Below, one piece after another: positions 43,988 to 55,977 of a DNA stretch of 64,000 bases; position 1 is the first letter of the stretch; each line of letters opens with the position of its first letter. This stretch comes from Blasia pusilla. Its lineage: Eukaryota > Marchantiophyta > Marchantiopsida > Blasiales. The stretch spans positions 39,804,001-39,868,000 of the forward strand of contig CM114272.1 of the NCBI GenBank assembly GCA_050084515.1, in the 5' to 3' direction. The notes beneath the pieces were generated by a model. That model was not told the origin of the DNA and did not search any database. It saw only the letters and a program-made list of their open reading frames with translations. The position numbers were made by a program, and so were the translations under genes.

Positions 43988-44205
43988 GCAACCCACTTCC
44001 TAGACTTGATTCCTCTCAAGTCTTGATCCGCGTTTGGTCCAGGTTTCTCAATCGCGACCACAACATATGAAACGCAAAGCCTCGCTTGCGTCTCGTCTCT
44101 TGTCTCTTCTCCGAGACCACTCCAACGTGCAAACCATCTTAGCGTGAGCCCGCTAGTGTTCCGATGTTCCGCTTTGGCGCTCGTTTGGTCATGAGGGTTG
44201 CGACA
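43987..44205 (-). repeat. 5' LTR remnant (first 219 bp)
   Basis: Matches 40947-40729 almost base for base and is fused at 43987 to RT sequence. The fusion has at most one or two bases of shared sequence. Confidence 0.9.
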
Positions 44206-45014
44206 AGTAGGGAGTGGAGTGTGGACCCTGCTATAAGGAACTAAATCTAGAGAAAGATCGACTGCATCTCAAGTGCTCCCCTTTGAGTACTTGAAACTAA
44301 TATCTAGCACTAGCAGCTATGGATTCTTAAGGATAAGGTCTATATCTCTTAGTTGTAGATTGTGAAAGGACTCTCGAGGAGGCTCAATGAATGTTGAGAG
44401 GCATGTTTATTGAGTCCAAAAGATGGTAACAATTGCCCCTATTTAGTCTCTTGCAGGTTTTTTTCCAACATGGTTTGTGGGAATTAGTGATAGTATGAAG
44501 CAACATATTCTTATGTACTTTAGTAGGATTAGATATTTCCTGATGGCAATATAAACTTTGATGATCATGGAATAAAAGCTTTTGAAGGATGGAAATCAAG
44601 AAAAACTCTAGAAGGTCAAGGCGTTTTGGGGGGTATCTATTTATTTCCCTTTTTAGGCCTGGTGCACCATCTGTACCACTAAACATTAAAAAAAGTTCTC
44701 ATTAACCTCTTGGGTTGAAGCCATCTATAACAGAATGGTGTATTTATCCTCGATCTTTCTAGGATATGGTTTTGTTTAGATTTAATGACGTTTACTATGC
44801 TCTCTATGGATATGCCTGTATTAGTTATATTGATACTCATTGTTTTCTGTAGCTATTGTGGCAACACCTATTCAGATGATGTACATGTTGCTAAACACAT
44901 TCAATGACTCATGTCTATGTCTCCAATGGGGCGTCGTATTTAGTTGTCCGACAATACCTAACCTCAGCAAGTATTGCAATTTTGTGACAGTTAGGCTATT
45001 CTGTTGACAAGATA
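44206..45014. other. no recognised feature
   Basis: About 800 bp, AT-rich, only short open frames without domains. Confidence 0.4.
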
Positions 45015-45475
45015 TCTATATTATTATGGGAGAGTGCCTTCTTGATTTGCAAACACCTCTATGCTTGACATGTGGCAATTAGGCAGCAAGAAAATGTTTC
45101 ACATGCTACGGGCTGCAAGAAAAACATTTGAATTTATGTGAAGAATCATTAATCTCTTCCCTTCACGGGCGATACACTAGCTCTTCAAACACTTTTTTAT
45201 TTCCTATGCATCGCATGGGTTTCTTATCTATATTATTATGGGAGAGTGCCTTCTTGATTTGCAAACACCTCTCTACTTGACACGTGACAAGTGGGCAGCA
45301 AGAAAATGTTTCACATGCTACGGGCAACAAGAAAAAAATCCCGTGAAGGGAAGAGATTAATGATATTGTACATAAATTCAAATTTATGTATAATATCATT
45401 AATCTCTTCCCTTCACGGACTATACACTAGCTCTTCAAACACTTTTTTATTTTGCGTGCATCGTACGAGCACCTT
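45015..45475 (+). mobile_element. Helitron-like non-autonomous tandem pair
   Basis: Two units start with tctatattattatgggagag (45015 and 45227). The first ends near tatgcatcgcatggg and the second near gcgtgcatcgtacgag before 45475. The start resembles plant Helitron 5' ends and the GCATCGCA-type 3' stretch resembles Helitron 3' ends, but the final CTRR is not clean. Unit 2 contains a 78-bp near-perfect palindrome (arms 45341-45378 and 45381-45418, one mismatch, 2-nt loop), which is reduced in unit 1. Confidence 0.5.
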
Positions 45476-46013
45476 ACTATTACTCTTAGTAGGCCTTTGC
45501 ATAGACCAGCTAGTGCATATTCATCTTGTCAATTAATGGACACCGAGCTTCATTTTCTCACATGATTTTCAGTATCTCAGGTAACACATCTGCCACCTAG
45601 GTGTGATTTTATCCCACCACACGGATCTTGCTTCTGTTTTTTAACAACTATCTGAATTGATAAACATTACATCGTGTTTTGGTTTGCTCATTGTTTATAT
45701 AGTCATAGTTGTTTATGCCTATTGTGTGTGATTGAATTTGGTAACTATTCTCAAATTTGTGGTCGGATTCACCTATTTCATGTAATGATGTCTTGTCGTA
45801 AACAACCAAGCCTTGCTATTCTCACTTATTTAATTAGTTTCTCATCCATAGTCTTAATTTCCAGCACAAAGCTGTTTCATTCTTTCATGGTTTGCATTTT
45901 GATTTACATCCTCCAGAAACATTTACAATAATAGTGGTCAGGGTGCCATTTTTTTTGGCCCATATTACAACAATTTTCAATTCTATCTTCCTGTACTTTA
46001 TAAAGAGTGTAGA

Positions 46014-47120
46014 TGTAATGTACAAGGATAATAGAAAGTAATAGATTTGGGAGTATTTATGAAGTTCAATCATCAAGAAGATCACTATTATCCTAGAAAA
46101 GAGCTTTAAGGTATTTTTTTATGTGAAGGTGATAATTATGTTTATACAAAACACATTCAAACATTCATCAGATTATTCTCTTTCTTATGGGTACCAAGAT
46201 TTCCTTCTATTCTCTCGAGTGGAATAGAACAAACTCTCTGGCAGATGTTTCATTACACACAAGAATCTCACAGAGATCTCATTTTCTCGATGGCTTCTCC
46301 TACTCTCGGAACTGAATCTGTCTCGGCAGTTTACTCTCTGTCAAAGAGATTTCCTACATCTTGCAATTGATTATTCTTCTAGTAAAAGATGCTCTCCCAA
46401 TCATTTCTCACTTTGTAGACCCAATAAGATCTCTCACATAGATACACCGCACATCAGAATGAAGAAATGAGGTCTGTGCTATTCCATCAAGAACAGAAAG
46501 GCTGTAAAGTATGTACAAGCATGAGAGGGTACTACTCTCTCGTTCGGATCATTCCTACATCATAAGGACGTCGCAATAGAATGATGCTAAAGACTCCTTT
46601 GATAATCGTTAGAGTCTCTTAAACGACGTCAATGACAAAGATATGAAGCGCTTCTTTAGAGTAGACTACTCTTAGGATCTTTTAACTACTTTAATCTACG
46701 ATTCTCTTAACTTTTCTTATGATCCCTAAGAATCCTCTGGTCGTAACTGTTCTACCTTCTTATGTGGTCCGGAAAGTCATGCCTCTTCCTAGCCTAACTA
46801 TTCTAGCGATGTGCCACTTGAAATTGCGGACGGTCTTCTCTTCACTGCGAAGTTGAGACCTCTTCTTCTTCCTTAAGTGACAAAGTGCTTCGCTCTTTGC
46901 TCATGTGCCAAGTCTTCGTTCTTTTTTCGAGTGCAAAGTACTGCTGCTTCGTCTTGGTGCTTCATTAAAGAACAAAGTACTTTGTTAAAAGGATCTTTAT
47001 CGTGCTTCGTTGTCTTTGCCGAGCTTTGCTCTTGGTCTTCAGACTTCATGAATTCATTTCTATCTCCTCCAAGGCAAGTCCTTGATGTTCCACCTCTCTG
47101 CCTTATCCTTGGAGCATTCC
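46014..47120 (-). repeat. Tat-family LTR, 3' portion, split by inversion
   Basis: Minus-strand LTR ending TACATTACA at 46014, preceded on the outside by gtaga (46009-46013). It aligns with 22182-23280 and lacks the first 170 bp, which are at 48086-48255 in opposite orientation. The break lies in ggaatg at 47115-47120. Confidence 0.85.
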
Positions 47121-47440
47121 ACAATTGTTGGGGATCTAGTTAGGCTAGCAATATGAAACCTATGTTCATGCCTTCTATGATTGGCCGCAATCCAGTCATA
47201 GCTACACCAATTGCCATCCTTGTGGAGGAACTTTCAGGAATTGGAGTGTCTAGTGGCCTTCAATCACTATACTTCTCTACAAAGCCTTTTGTAACTTTGT
47301 AAGAGCTAGCATGATGACCAACATCCTATCCCATTACAAAAACTCTAGGATCTCTCTCCATCTCCTCCACAAGACCCTCAGATAGAGCTTCATACAGAAG
47401 AAGCTCATGCCTGCCTGTCAAGACACTTTGTGAAGCAACC
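47115..47440 (-). pseudogene. PDHB: plastid-type PDH E1-beta processed pseudogene, N-terminal half
   Basis: Minus strand encodes [47 protein letters not shown] and [17 protein letters not shown], followed by GFILLA and IPNNCGML: the N-terminal half of the thiamine-dependent E1-beta subunit of plastid pyruvate dehydrogenase. It is intronless over 106 codons, with stops at expected Glu/Leu/Gln positions. It stops in ggaatg at 47115-47120, where Tat LTR sequence begins. The C-terminal half lies inverted at 48250-48924. Confidence 0.85.
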
Positions 47441-48085
47441 TGTTAGCTACAAACAAGAGCCATAATGTTCAATGCATGAACACCTTACAAAACATCATGT
47501 GTTCAATTCTATTCTTGCTTCTCGTGTTTGATGTACTACTACACATTTCATGCTAGCGAGGCAAAGGAGTGAGAGAAACACCATACAAAAACCAAAAGGA
47601 GATGATTGTAGATGAACGGAGGTTATGATATACCCCGAGACCCTTTGCTTTAGTGCTCATAGGTGCCTCTTGCTTTGCCTCATTTTCACATATAAGAGTG
47701 CAACATTCTTGTGTAAGAGTATGGTGAACATTTCCATTTCCACAGAAAAGAAATAATGTTAAACATGACAATAGATAAATGTTTAGAGCTAGTACAAGCT
47801 TAAAGAACATGCCTTCCAACTCAAATTTCCCTTAGGAATTGCTCAAACCATGGTTTCCATGAGAAACATCATCACTGCCAAAATAAAATAATGCAAATTG
47901 TGTTAGATGATAGCTTGTGCACAATCCTCCTTCTACACAACCCTGACATCATTCCTGTTCAACTGGCCATGATGATGATTGAACGAAAAAGATGTAGGGA
48001 TGAGGAAAAGAAGAGGAGACAAGCAGGAACAAGATTCAAAGTGGTAAGTCCCCTGAAAGTAGTCACAACCTAAGTATAGTTCTAC
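47441..48085. other. spacer within the inverted segment
   Basis: About 640 bp, originally between the LTR and the PDHB pseudogene. No gene recognised. The base run tctac at 48081-48085 is the inverted partner of gtaga at 46009-46013. Confidence 0.6.
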
Positions 48086-48255
48086 TGTGATATCTCCAAT
48101 TTTGCAAATTTTGATGATATACCCAATTTTGTATCAAAAAGAGTATAGAAGTCTTCAAGAATGAAGACTTGAGACTATATGAAGTAAAGCTTGTATATTA
48201 AGGAGTTCTTGAAAATTATTTTTGGTGTTATGAAAGAGTGAGGCATATTGGAATG
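48086..48255 (+). repeat. Tat-family LTR, first 170 bp
   Basis: Starts TGTGATATCTCC and matches the starts of 51635 and 53672. It ends in ggaatg at 48250-48255 and switches to PDHB sequence. Together with 46014-47120 it makes one LTR of about 1273 bp, equal to the 1276 bp of the 22182-23457 copy. Confidence 0.88.
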
Positions 48256-48924
48256 GATTACACTACACCTTGGGAGGCCAGTTCACTATCCTATGCATGT
48301 GTTATCAGAGGTTCATGTGGTGTGGGTAGACAACTTAGGGCAAAAGACTCTCAGCGGTTGGAATCCTACTTTCAGCGTGTGCTTGGATTGCAATTAGTTT
48401 CTTGCTCTACTTCCTACAACGCCAAAGGTCTCATGAAGGCTACAATTCAAAGTAACAACCCAGTGATTTTGTTCAAGCATATGTTGTTATATAACTTCAA
48501 GGAGACAATTCCCGATGAGGACTGCGTATGTTGCCTTGAGGGAGCAGAAATGGTGAGGCCTGGAAAAGACATCACCATCCTCACCTATTTGCGAATAAGA
48601 CACTATTGTCTCCAGATTGCTACAAATCTTGTCAATAAAGGGTATGACCTAGAGATAATTGACATCTGCTCATTGAAGCCCTTTGACATGTCCACAATCA
48701 AAAAGTCTGTGAAGAAGACTCATAAAGTCCTCATAGTGGAGGAGTGTATGCAAACTGATGGCATAGGTGCTAGTCTGAGGCCTACCATCATGGAGAATTT
48801 CTTTGACTTCCTAGATGCCCCTATTGGATTCATTTCTTCATAAGATGTACCCACTCCTTATTTAGATCTGTTGAAGGAGCTTACAGTTATTCAACCTTAC
48901 CAGATTAGCTTGGCTGTGGAATAG
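48250..48924 (+). pseudogene. PDHB: plastid-type PDH E1-beta processed pseudogene, C-terminal half
   Basis: After a frame change near 48300 the frame reads [60 protein letters not shown] and [20 protein letters not shown], then [18 protein letters not shown], all strongly like plastid PDH E1-beta. TAA 48841 (Gln expected) precedes DVPTPY, and the signal runs to a TAG at 48922-48924 near SLAVE. It has no introns and many substitutions, so it is a retrocopy. The host must encode a functional parent elsewhere. No clear poly(A) tail was seen. Confidence 0.9.
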
Positions 48925-51634
48925 TTATTGGCCTTGTTGCTACAGATTTATCATGGGACCTAGTGCTATGTGCCTGTGTGTCCTAGACATGATTGGTGTA
49001 GGAAGGTAAATATGTCAGTCACCCTTATTTTGGGTGAAGGTATTCATGGTCATTTTTACTAAGAGCTATTGCATTGTTTTTTCCTAGAGCCTTTAACTCT
49101 CTTGAATTCAGATCGAGGAACACATTCAATAACCGTTTAGCAGATGTTGACCTAATGTTCAAATTTGAACATGTACTTCTTTCCATGGAGTTGTTGCCAA
49201 TGACTATCCTCTTTAGAATGGTAAAATTTGACCAGAAACTAAGCAAGCTTTAGGACCTCATCTACCACTCTTATATCTTACAGAATGAGTCTATGGCGGT
49301 CTACCGTGTCTGAAATTAAATTTTTCCCCGTCAATTGGGCAATTTAGTCTTAGATCATTGTGCCAACACAAACTTTAAGTATTATCGTAGTGGATTGTAG
49401 GCTACTATACGGTCATACTACCAAAAAAGGGAGACTTAGGTTGTCTACCATAAGGGAAATCTCTATTCAAACTTAACGTTATGCATGACATCCAGAATTG
49501 TGATCAAATTTGGAATGGAGTGTGAGAAACATGGACTTTGTTACTGCTAATGATATTTGGTCTTAAAAAATATGAGATCTTGAAAAGAATATGAGCATGG
49601 GATGGGATGCTATAGTTAGGAAAAAATAGTTGCTCTTTATAAACCATATAATTATTAAGGTGGGATTGATAAGCTTTGACACTTTTTTATTTGCATATGT
49701 GGTTGAGATCTTAAGATCTTGGAATGGAATGTTGTTTTGTCTATTCTTGGGTATTCTCTAGAATTTGGCCGATTGGTGTTTTATCTGTTCTGTGAATTGT
49801 GTGATTTTGATGGAAATTTTATTTTTTCTTCCTACGTACGAGTCGTTTGTAAGGTTTATGCAACAGTCAAGTGTGTGGAGAGTGTGGATCCCCCCTCAAT
49901 TGGTGATTCATCTCCCTATGGGCCTCTTTGCAGTCCTTTTAAAACCAAGGTTGGAAGAAGAATGTAACCTCCAAACAGTTGGCAAGGTAAGAGTGAAGTA
50001 ACTTGTAGTGTAGAAAACCATCGGTCATAGACGTATACATGTCACTGCGTAATTAAAGTTCTCATAACGTATCTCATTCCATCATGTGTATGATGTTGCA
50101 CATTAGTTGATATGCTAACTGAAGTTGTAGGAGGCTAGAGGCAGACTAGCTCCAATTAAGGCAGGGATGCATTGAATTGTTCTTAGTAGAACGGACCATT
50201 ATGTCAGATTAGTTAAGGATGTGACACTGTAGATCAGTGGAGCTTCCAACTCGAATTCAAGGGCTGTATGCCCATCGGTTTTTCCAAGTGAGGCTCGGCT
50301 GAACTAAATTTTCTCTAGTGGTACAAAGTACTTTATAGGTTGGGAGTGTTGTGGGGCAAGTGTTCTGGTACATGTACTCATCTATTTAGAGGTTCATCAT
50401 AATGTATCAACGTGATTTGAGATTATGCATTTCTCTCCCCATTCTTCGCCTTTGTGTCTGTAGCCATTGGAATATAGCACTTGGCCATGGTGTTTACTCT
50501 ACATCACTCAATTTTTGACTGAAAGATTTGTTTTGTATAGACCTATGGTGTACCTTGTGGTATGTATACTTATTTATGTAGTTGTTAAAATGAATGAGTA
50601 TTAGTGTTTATTTGTTTAGGAATTGAACCCACGTGGTGCTACTGCTTCATGCTTGCAAGGCTATCTAGTAAATGCAGTTGGGATCTCTAGACAATAGGAT
50701 ATATCATAGAATGTAACTTGTGGTATGATGTTTCTCCAAGTAAATGGAAAAGATTTGGTGGAGATAGTTGATTATGACATTGCAATTGCAAACAAACATA
50801 CATGTAATAGAGAACCTTTTTCTTTTTTTCCTCAGCTTGAAGAAGGCATTTGTGATCTTGGGCCTCACTTGACTACTATATTTTTGTTCTCCATGGAAAG
50901 AAGGCTCTTGATACTGTTCTAGAGGAGATGTCAAAACTAAGGCATGTTGGGATTTATCTCAAATATTTGAAACACTTTATCGTGTTGTCATATGTTGGGT
51001 TGGTAGACTTCTCCCAGAATCTAAGTTGGAAAGCTCATCTGAACCCAATGGCTTCATCCAATTGACTCAACTTAAAGTTTTTGGAGAGAAAGGCAGTGAT
51101 ATCTGTGTGTAGATGCATATATTTTTATCTCTATTTTCTTGATTCTTCTTCATTGCTTACTTGCACTACCACTTATTCTTTCACCACAAATTGGCGGTCC
51201 ATAAAGCTAATGAGTATCTTACTCACATCATTTTTGCAAGGGTCATTTCCATTCATGGAGATGAATCAAAAAAAAGAAGAAGACTTTAGGCGTGCACTAG
51301 AAATGGGCAAAATGAGTTAGAGCTTATGTTGGTAAGTCATATATTATTCACAAGCACTTAACGTGTTTTACTTTCTCCAATTTTCACTTTTCCTCCCAAC
51401 CGGTTTTATTCAATCCATTTGATCATAGACAAGAAAAAAATTATGGATCATTTCAAAAGTCTTCTCAATTTTTGGATCGATATGGGAACATATATATATA
51501 TATGGGAATATATATATATATACACATACATACATGCATACATACACATCAGCTGGTTTCTTGGTCGATAGATCCCAACCATTATGACATTAGACTAGAA
51601 TTGTCCAAGGGCGCGCTGAGCTGATGTATGAAGT
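48925..51634. other. no recognised gene; TA-rich microsatellite
   Basis: Includes the former 3' flank of the PDHB retrocopy. Open frames at 49719-50001 and 50704-50934 lack domains. 51490-51545 consists of (AT)n and (ACAT)n-like simple sequence. Confidence 0.45.
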
Positions 51635-52877
51635 TGTGATACCTCCAATTTTGAAAATTTTGAAGATATGACAAATTTTGTGTATAAGGAGTACAAAAGT
51701 CTTCAGGAATGAAGATCAAAGACTGCATTGAAGTAAAGATTGTATATAAAGGAAGTTCTTCAATATAATTTTGGTGTAATTGAGCAATGAGGATTGTTAG
51801 GAGTGATTAGGAAGCTCCTGAGACAAGGTAGAGAGATAGAAAAATCAAGGACTTGCCTTGGAGGAGAGGGAAATGAACAAGCAAAATACCAAGACCAAGG
51901 ACGAAGACTTGTTTGTCTTAGCAAAGAAGGTTGTTAAAGACAGAAAAGCACAAGACAACCAAATACTTGGTAGAAAAGTACAAATTACTTGTACAAAAGA
52001 CGAAGAGCAAAGCACTTTGCCAATCAAGGAAGAACAAAGAACTTCGCAACCAAGAGAGGACTATCCACGATTTCAAGAGACGCGCCGGTAGAGTAGTTAG
52101 GCTAGGAACAAGCATGTCATTTCAAAGCAGATAGGAAGGTAGGGCAGTTAGTGCGAGCGGATTCCTACAGATCATAGGAAAAGCAAAGAGAAAAGTAGAT
52201 TTAAAGTAGTTAAAGATTCCAAGAGGTGTCTCCTTATCAAGAAGCATTTCAGATCACTAGCACTGATACTATTTGAGAGAGTATTTAAAGACCATCAAAG
52301 TAGTTCATAGCATCATTCTTTTACGATGTCCTTATGCTATAGGAATGGTCTGAGCAAGGGAGAAGTATCTTGTCGAGCTTGTAAACACATTGAAGCCTTC
52401 TTGTCTTTGATGAACCTCCTCTCTTTACTTTGATGTGCGGTGTCTATGAATGATTTTCTTGGGTTTGCAGAGTGAAGAGCGGATTGGGATAGAAGGCTTT
52501 TCTAAAAGAATGATTAGTAGAGGGATGTATGAAATCCGTTCGACAGGAAGTAGCCTGCCATGACGGATTGAGTTTCGAGAGTAGGAAGAGCCATCTCACT
52601 ACTGAGATCTCTACAAGGTTCTTTTGTGTTGAGTGAGGATCTACCCAGAGAGTCCTTCCTGTTCCACTAGAGAGGATACATTGAAGGAAACCTTGGTACT
52701 TGTTGAGGAGAGAATGTCATGATGGATATTTTTATTTGACTTACAAATACATCTTCATAATTTCTACATGATAATGAACATTTCTAACTCTCTTTTCAGA
52801 TAACAGTGATCTTCTTGGGGAACGAACTACACATTATTCATTAAAAGATCACTTTTCCATTATTCTTATACATTACA
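51635..52877 (+). repeat. Tat-family solo LTR with target duplication
   Basis: Starts TGTGATACC, ends TACATTACA, 1243 bp. Flanks are gaagt (51630-51634) and aaagt (52878-52882), four of five bases equal. No internal region, so it is a solo LTR left by LTR-LTR recombination. Confidence 0.88.
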
Positions 52878-53671
52878 AAAGTCATCTCCCCTTGGTAATG
52901 ATTTCTAACCATCACATAAAGACATAAGAAGTAATGAAGTTAGACTTCATTAGCTAGGACAGAAGAATTCGATGAACTTCCTAAGTGTGGCAATTCCATT
53001 GCCTCATTGGGCCTTATTTTAATATAAGTTTTCTTTTTTTCATAGAAAGCATCAATGACATTCACTATTCACTTGGCATTCTTTTAATGTAATTAGATAA
53101 TCTATTTAGGGTGAATGGATAGATCTGGTAGCTTTAGACATGTGGCCACAATTGGTTGTAAGAAGCATTTGTTACGTTTAGATTTCAATAGACAAGCACT
53201 TTTGATGTGATTGTGAAAACTGATCATATGTAACACATGTGGGTTGGTATAATGCTAATATGCATGTATAATTTCATATGATACTGGTAGCATTAGGATT
53301 GCAGTTATACCATAATGGCTTCTCCATGCCCTTTGTTGGATGTAAGACAAGTAGTGATAAGAGGATATGTAGCAGAAGGAAATCATGAAGTCCACCACAG
53401 GGTAGGAAGGAGTCATTCATATCTAGTGGTAGTCATGGGTACACAATAGACTCTAAATGCCAATATATTATACATAATTCAAGTAGCAATAAAGAAACCT
53501 TGTCATACATAAATGATTGGCTATAGTTCATTTTACTACTTGTAGATATCTTTTGCATACTTCTTCAGTTATATGATAGGATTGTAATGACATGGACAAG
53601 TCATTCTTTTGTGATGCATGAAGTCATTCTTTATTACTCAGATTAGTCATTATTATTTGAGTTATGACTTG
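52878..53671. other. no recognised feature
   Basis: About 790 bp between two solo LTRs; no open frames of note. Confidence 0.45.
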
Positions 53672-55144
53672 TGTGATACCCATAATTTTGCAATTTTGAA
53701 GATTAACACATTTTTGTGTTCAATCAGAGTATAGATCTCTTCCGGAATGAAGACTCTGTGAAGTAAAGTTTGTATATACAAGACTGTCTTGAATATTATT
53801 TTTGCGTATTGGATATTATGAGGAGTATTGGAGTGGATCATGAAGCTCCTAAGATAAGGCAGAGAGATGGAATATCAAGGATTTGCCTTGGAGGAGAGCG
53901 AAATGAACTAAAGACCAAGAGTCAAGCTTGGCAAAGACAACGAAGCCTAATAAAGAACTTGTTTATGAAGTGCTTTGCTCTTTAACAAAGCATGAAGAAG
54001 AAGAAGCCAAAGTACTTTGCTCTTCAATGAAGCACCAAGATGAAGCAACAATGCTTCGCGGAAGAACAAAGAGGGAAGAACAAAGCACTTGGAACAAGCG
54101 CGAAGAATGCAACGTTGCGTCTTGGGAAGAGGAGGAAGAGCTTTGTCTTTAAAGGAAGAAGAAGAGGTCACGACTTTGCAACAAAGAGAAGAATATCTGC
54201 GATTTCATACGGCACACCGTTAGAGTACTTAGGCTAGGAAGAGGCGTGAGTTTTTGGACCACATAGGAAGTTAGAATAGTTACTACCTGTGGATTCATAG
54301 GGATCATAGGAAAAGATAAGAGAACCATAGATCAAAGTAGGCAATCCAATCTTGCGTGTGTTAAGCAGAAGCCCTGACCTTTGATTCTCAAAAGATTTAA
54401 TAACGATGCATATTTTGGCAGTTATTCCACGTGGTTTTCTAGTTTTTCATTATGCCATTACGTTAAAAGATCCCAAGAGGTACCTGCTCAACAAGATGCG
54501 CTTCAAATCTTTAGGACTACTACCGTTTGGAAGGATATTTAAAGATCATCAACGTAGTTACTATCATCATTCTCTTACGATGTCCTTATGTTGTAAGAAT
54601 GGTGTGAGCAAGGGAGTAGTACCCTCTCGTGCTTGTATACACTTTGAAGCTTTCTCATTCTTGATGGAATAGTAAAGAACTCACTTCCTTCATTTTGATG
54701 TGCGACGAGTATTCATGAATCATCTCATTGGGTCTGTAGAGTGAGGAGTGGATTAGGAGAGCGACTCTCACCAATAGAATAATCAACATTGAGATGTGAG
54801 AAATCTTTTTAACAGAGAGTAGCCTACCATGACGGATTGAGTTCCGAATGTAGGAGAGGCCATCTTCTTGTTGAGATCTCTGTGAGGTTCTTTGGTGTTG
54901 AGTACGAATCTACGTGAGCGATCACTTGATTCCACTTGAGAGAACAGAGAAAGGAAATCCTGGTACTTATGAGGAGAAGAATACAATGATAATTGATTAA
55001 ATCCAAATTGCATACACTTAATTATAACTATTACAAGATAAGCGACAACTTAAACTCTCTTTTCAGATAATCGTGATCCTCTTGGGGATCAAACTTATTA
55101 AATTACCATAAAAAGACCAATTCTTAGAACTCTAGTACATTACA
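53672..55144 (+). repeat. Tat-family solo LTR with perfect target duplication
   Basis: Starts TGTGATACC, ends TACATTACA, 1473 bp. Identical flanks acttg at 53667-53671 and 55145-55149. It is longer than its relatives by about 200 bp. Open frames near 53770-54240 lie inside it and are not genes. Confidence 0.95.
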
Positions 55145-55379
55145 ACTTGTAAAATGAATTTTCCAAGTTAGTCTTTATTACTAGGTGAGTCATTATTTAT
55201 GATCTATCTAGTCATTTTTAATGACTTTTCCTAGTCATTAACAATCATTAGGTGAAGTCGTATATTTTGACCATGTTGAGTAACAAAAATAGACTCAAAT
55301 ATGACTATACTCGATTTGAGTAACATCCCGTCTCCTTTTGGAGTAATCTAGAGGGGGATTTTGTACTAGTGGATCCAAA

Positions 55380-55930
55380 AAACTAAAGACCTTTGCATGC
55401 CCTATAGCATCAAAGATCTCAAGAGGATTGGGCATAGCATACCTATTGGACTTTGTGTGCCGATTGATAAGTTTGTAGTCTCCACGTATTCGCCTATCTG
55501 TCTAGTTGCCATGCACAAAAAACCCATGACATGAAGTCTTGATGACTCTGATAGTAGTATACTTTTGTCTCTCTTGTGGAAAATCCCATTTTTCGCTCTT
55601 GCTCATCGTCGTTGGGCTCAACCAACCATTGTGCCCAGTCATCCCAAACCAAGCCAAGACTGGCCTCCTTATATGCATAGAAAGAGGGGAAAATAACAAG
55701 TGTGGGAAAAGCTGCCTTTGGCATGCCAATCCTTTTTACCACAATCAATGGCAATCAATCATCATGCCTCACTCCGTGTGATCAATGGCTAGGATCGAGG
55801 ATAGAATCTACCAACAAATGGGAGGCATTCCACTCTCGCATATGTCCTTTGGGACACCTCCATCTTTCCTGTACTTATGGTGGACATGAGCTTGAATCAA
55901 ATCATCAGACCAAATAATGGCGGTTTTGAA
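55380..55930 (-). pseudogene. DNMT C-terminus joined to RT, second copy
   Basis: 55754-55600 reads ALPTLVIFPSFYAYKEASLG-like sequence and then WLVEPNDDEQERKMGF, equal to motif IX/X of 15824-15960. An internal deletion then leads to VHGN, GDYKLINRHTKSNRYAMP and IFDAIGHAKVF, which are RT residues of 16690-16830. Several stops occur. At 55900-55754 the segment corresponding to RPFHLLVDSILDP is visible with stops at the same places as in copy one. Confidence 0.75.
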
Positions 55931-55977
55931 TGCTGCTAGTGTCACCATCTTTCGTGGTCATTGCTCTATCACTTCTC

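Larger units (their letters stand above)
39952..44205 (-). mobile_element. Ty3/gypsy chromovirus, internally deleted, with flanking duplication
   Basis: In minus orientation: first 219 bp of the 5' LTR (44205-43987), direct junction into RT, RNase H, integrase, chromodomain, 3' region, polypurine tract and full 3' LTR (40947-39952). The rest of the 5' LTR, primer site, gag, protease and RT N-terminus are deleted. Flanks agtcg (39947-39951) and agtag (44206-44210) look like one 5-bp target duplication with one change. It is the same family as 1-5079. Confidence 0.9.

Noticed and set aside
48238-48843. Functional PDHB gene
   Set aside because: Only half the protein, an in-frame TAA before the conserved end, a frame change at the start, and fusion to an LTR; it is a retrocopy remnant.
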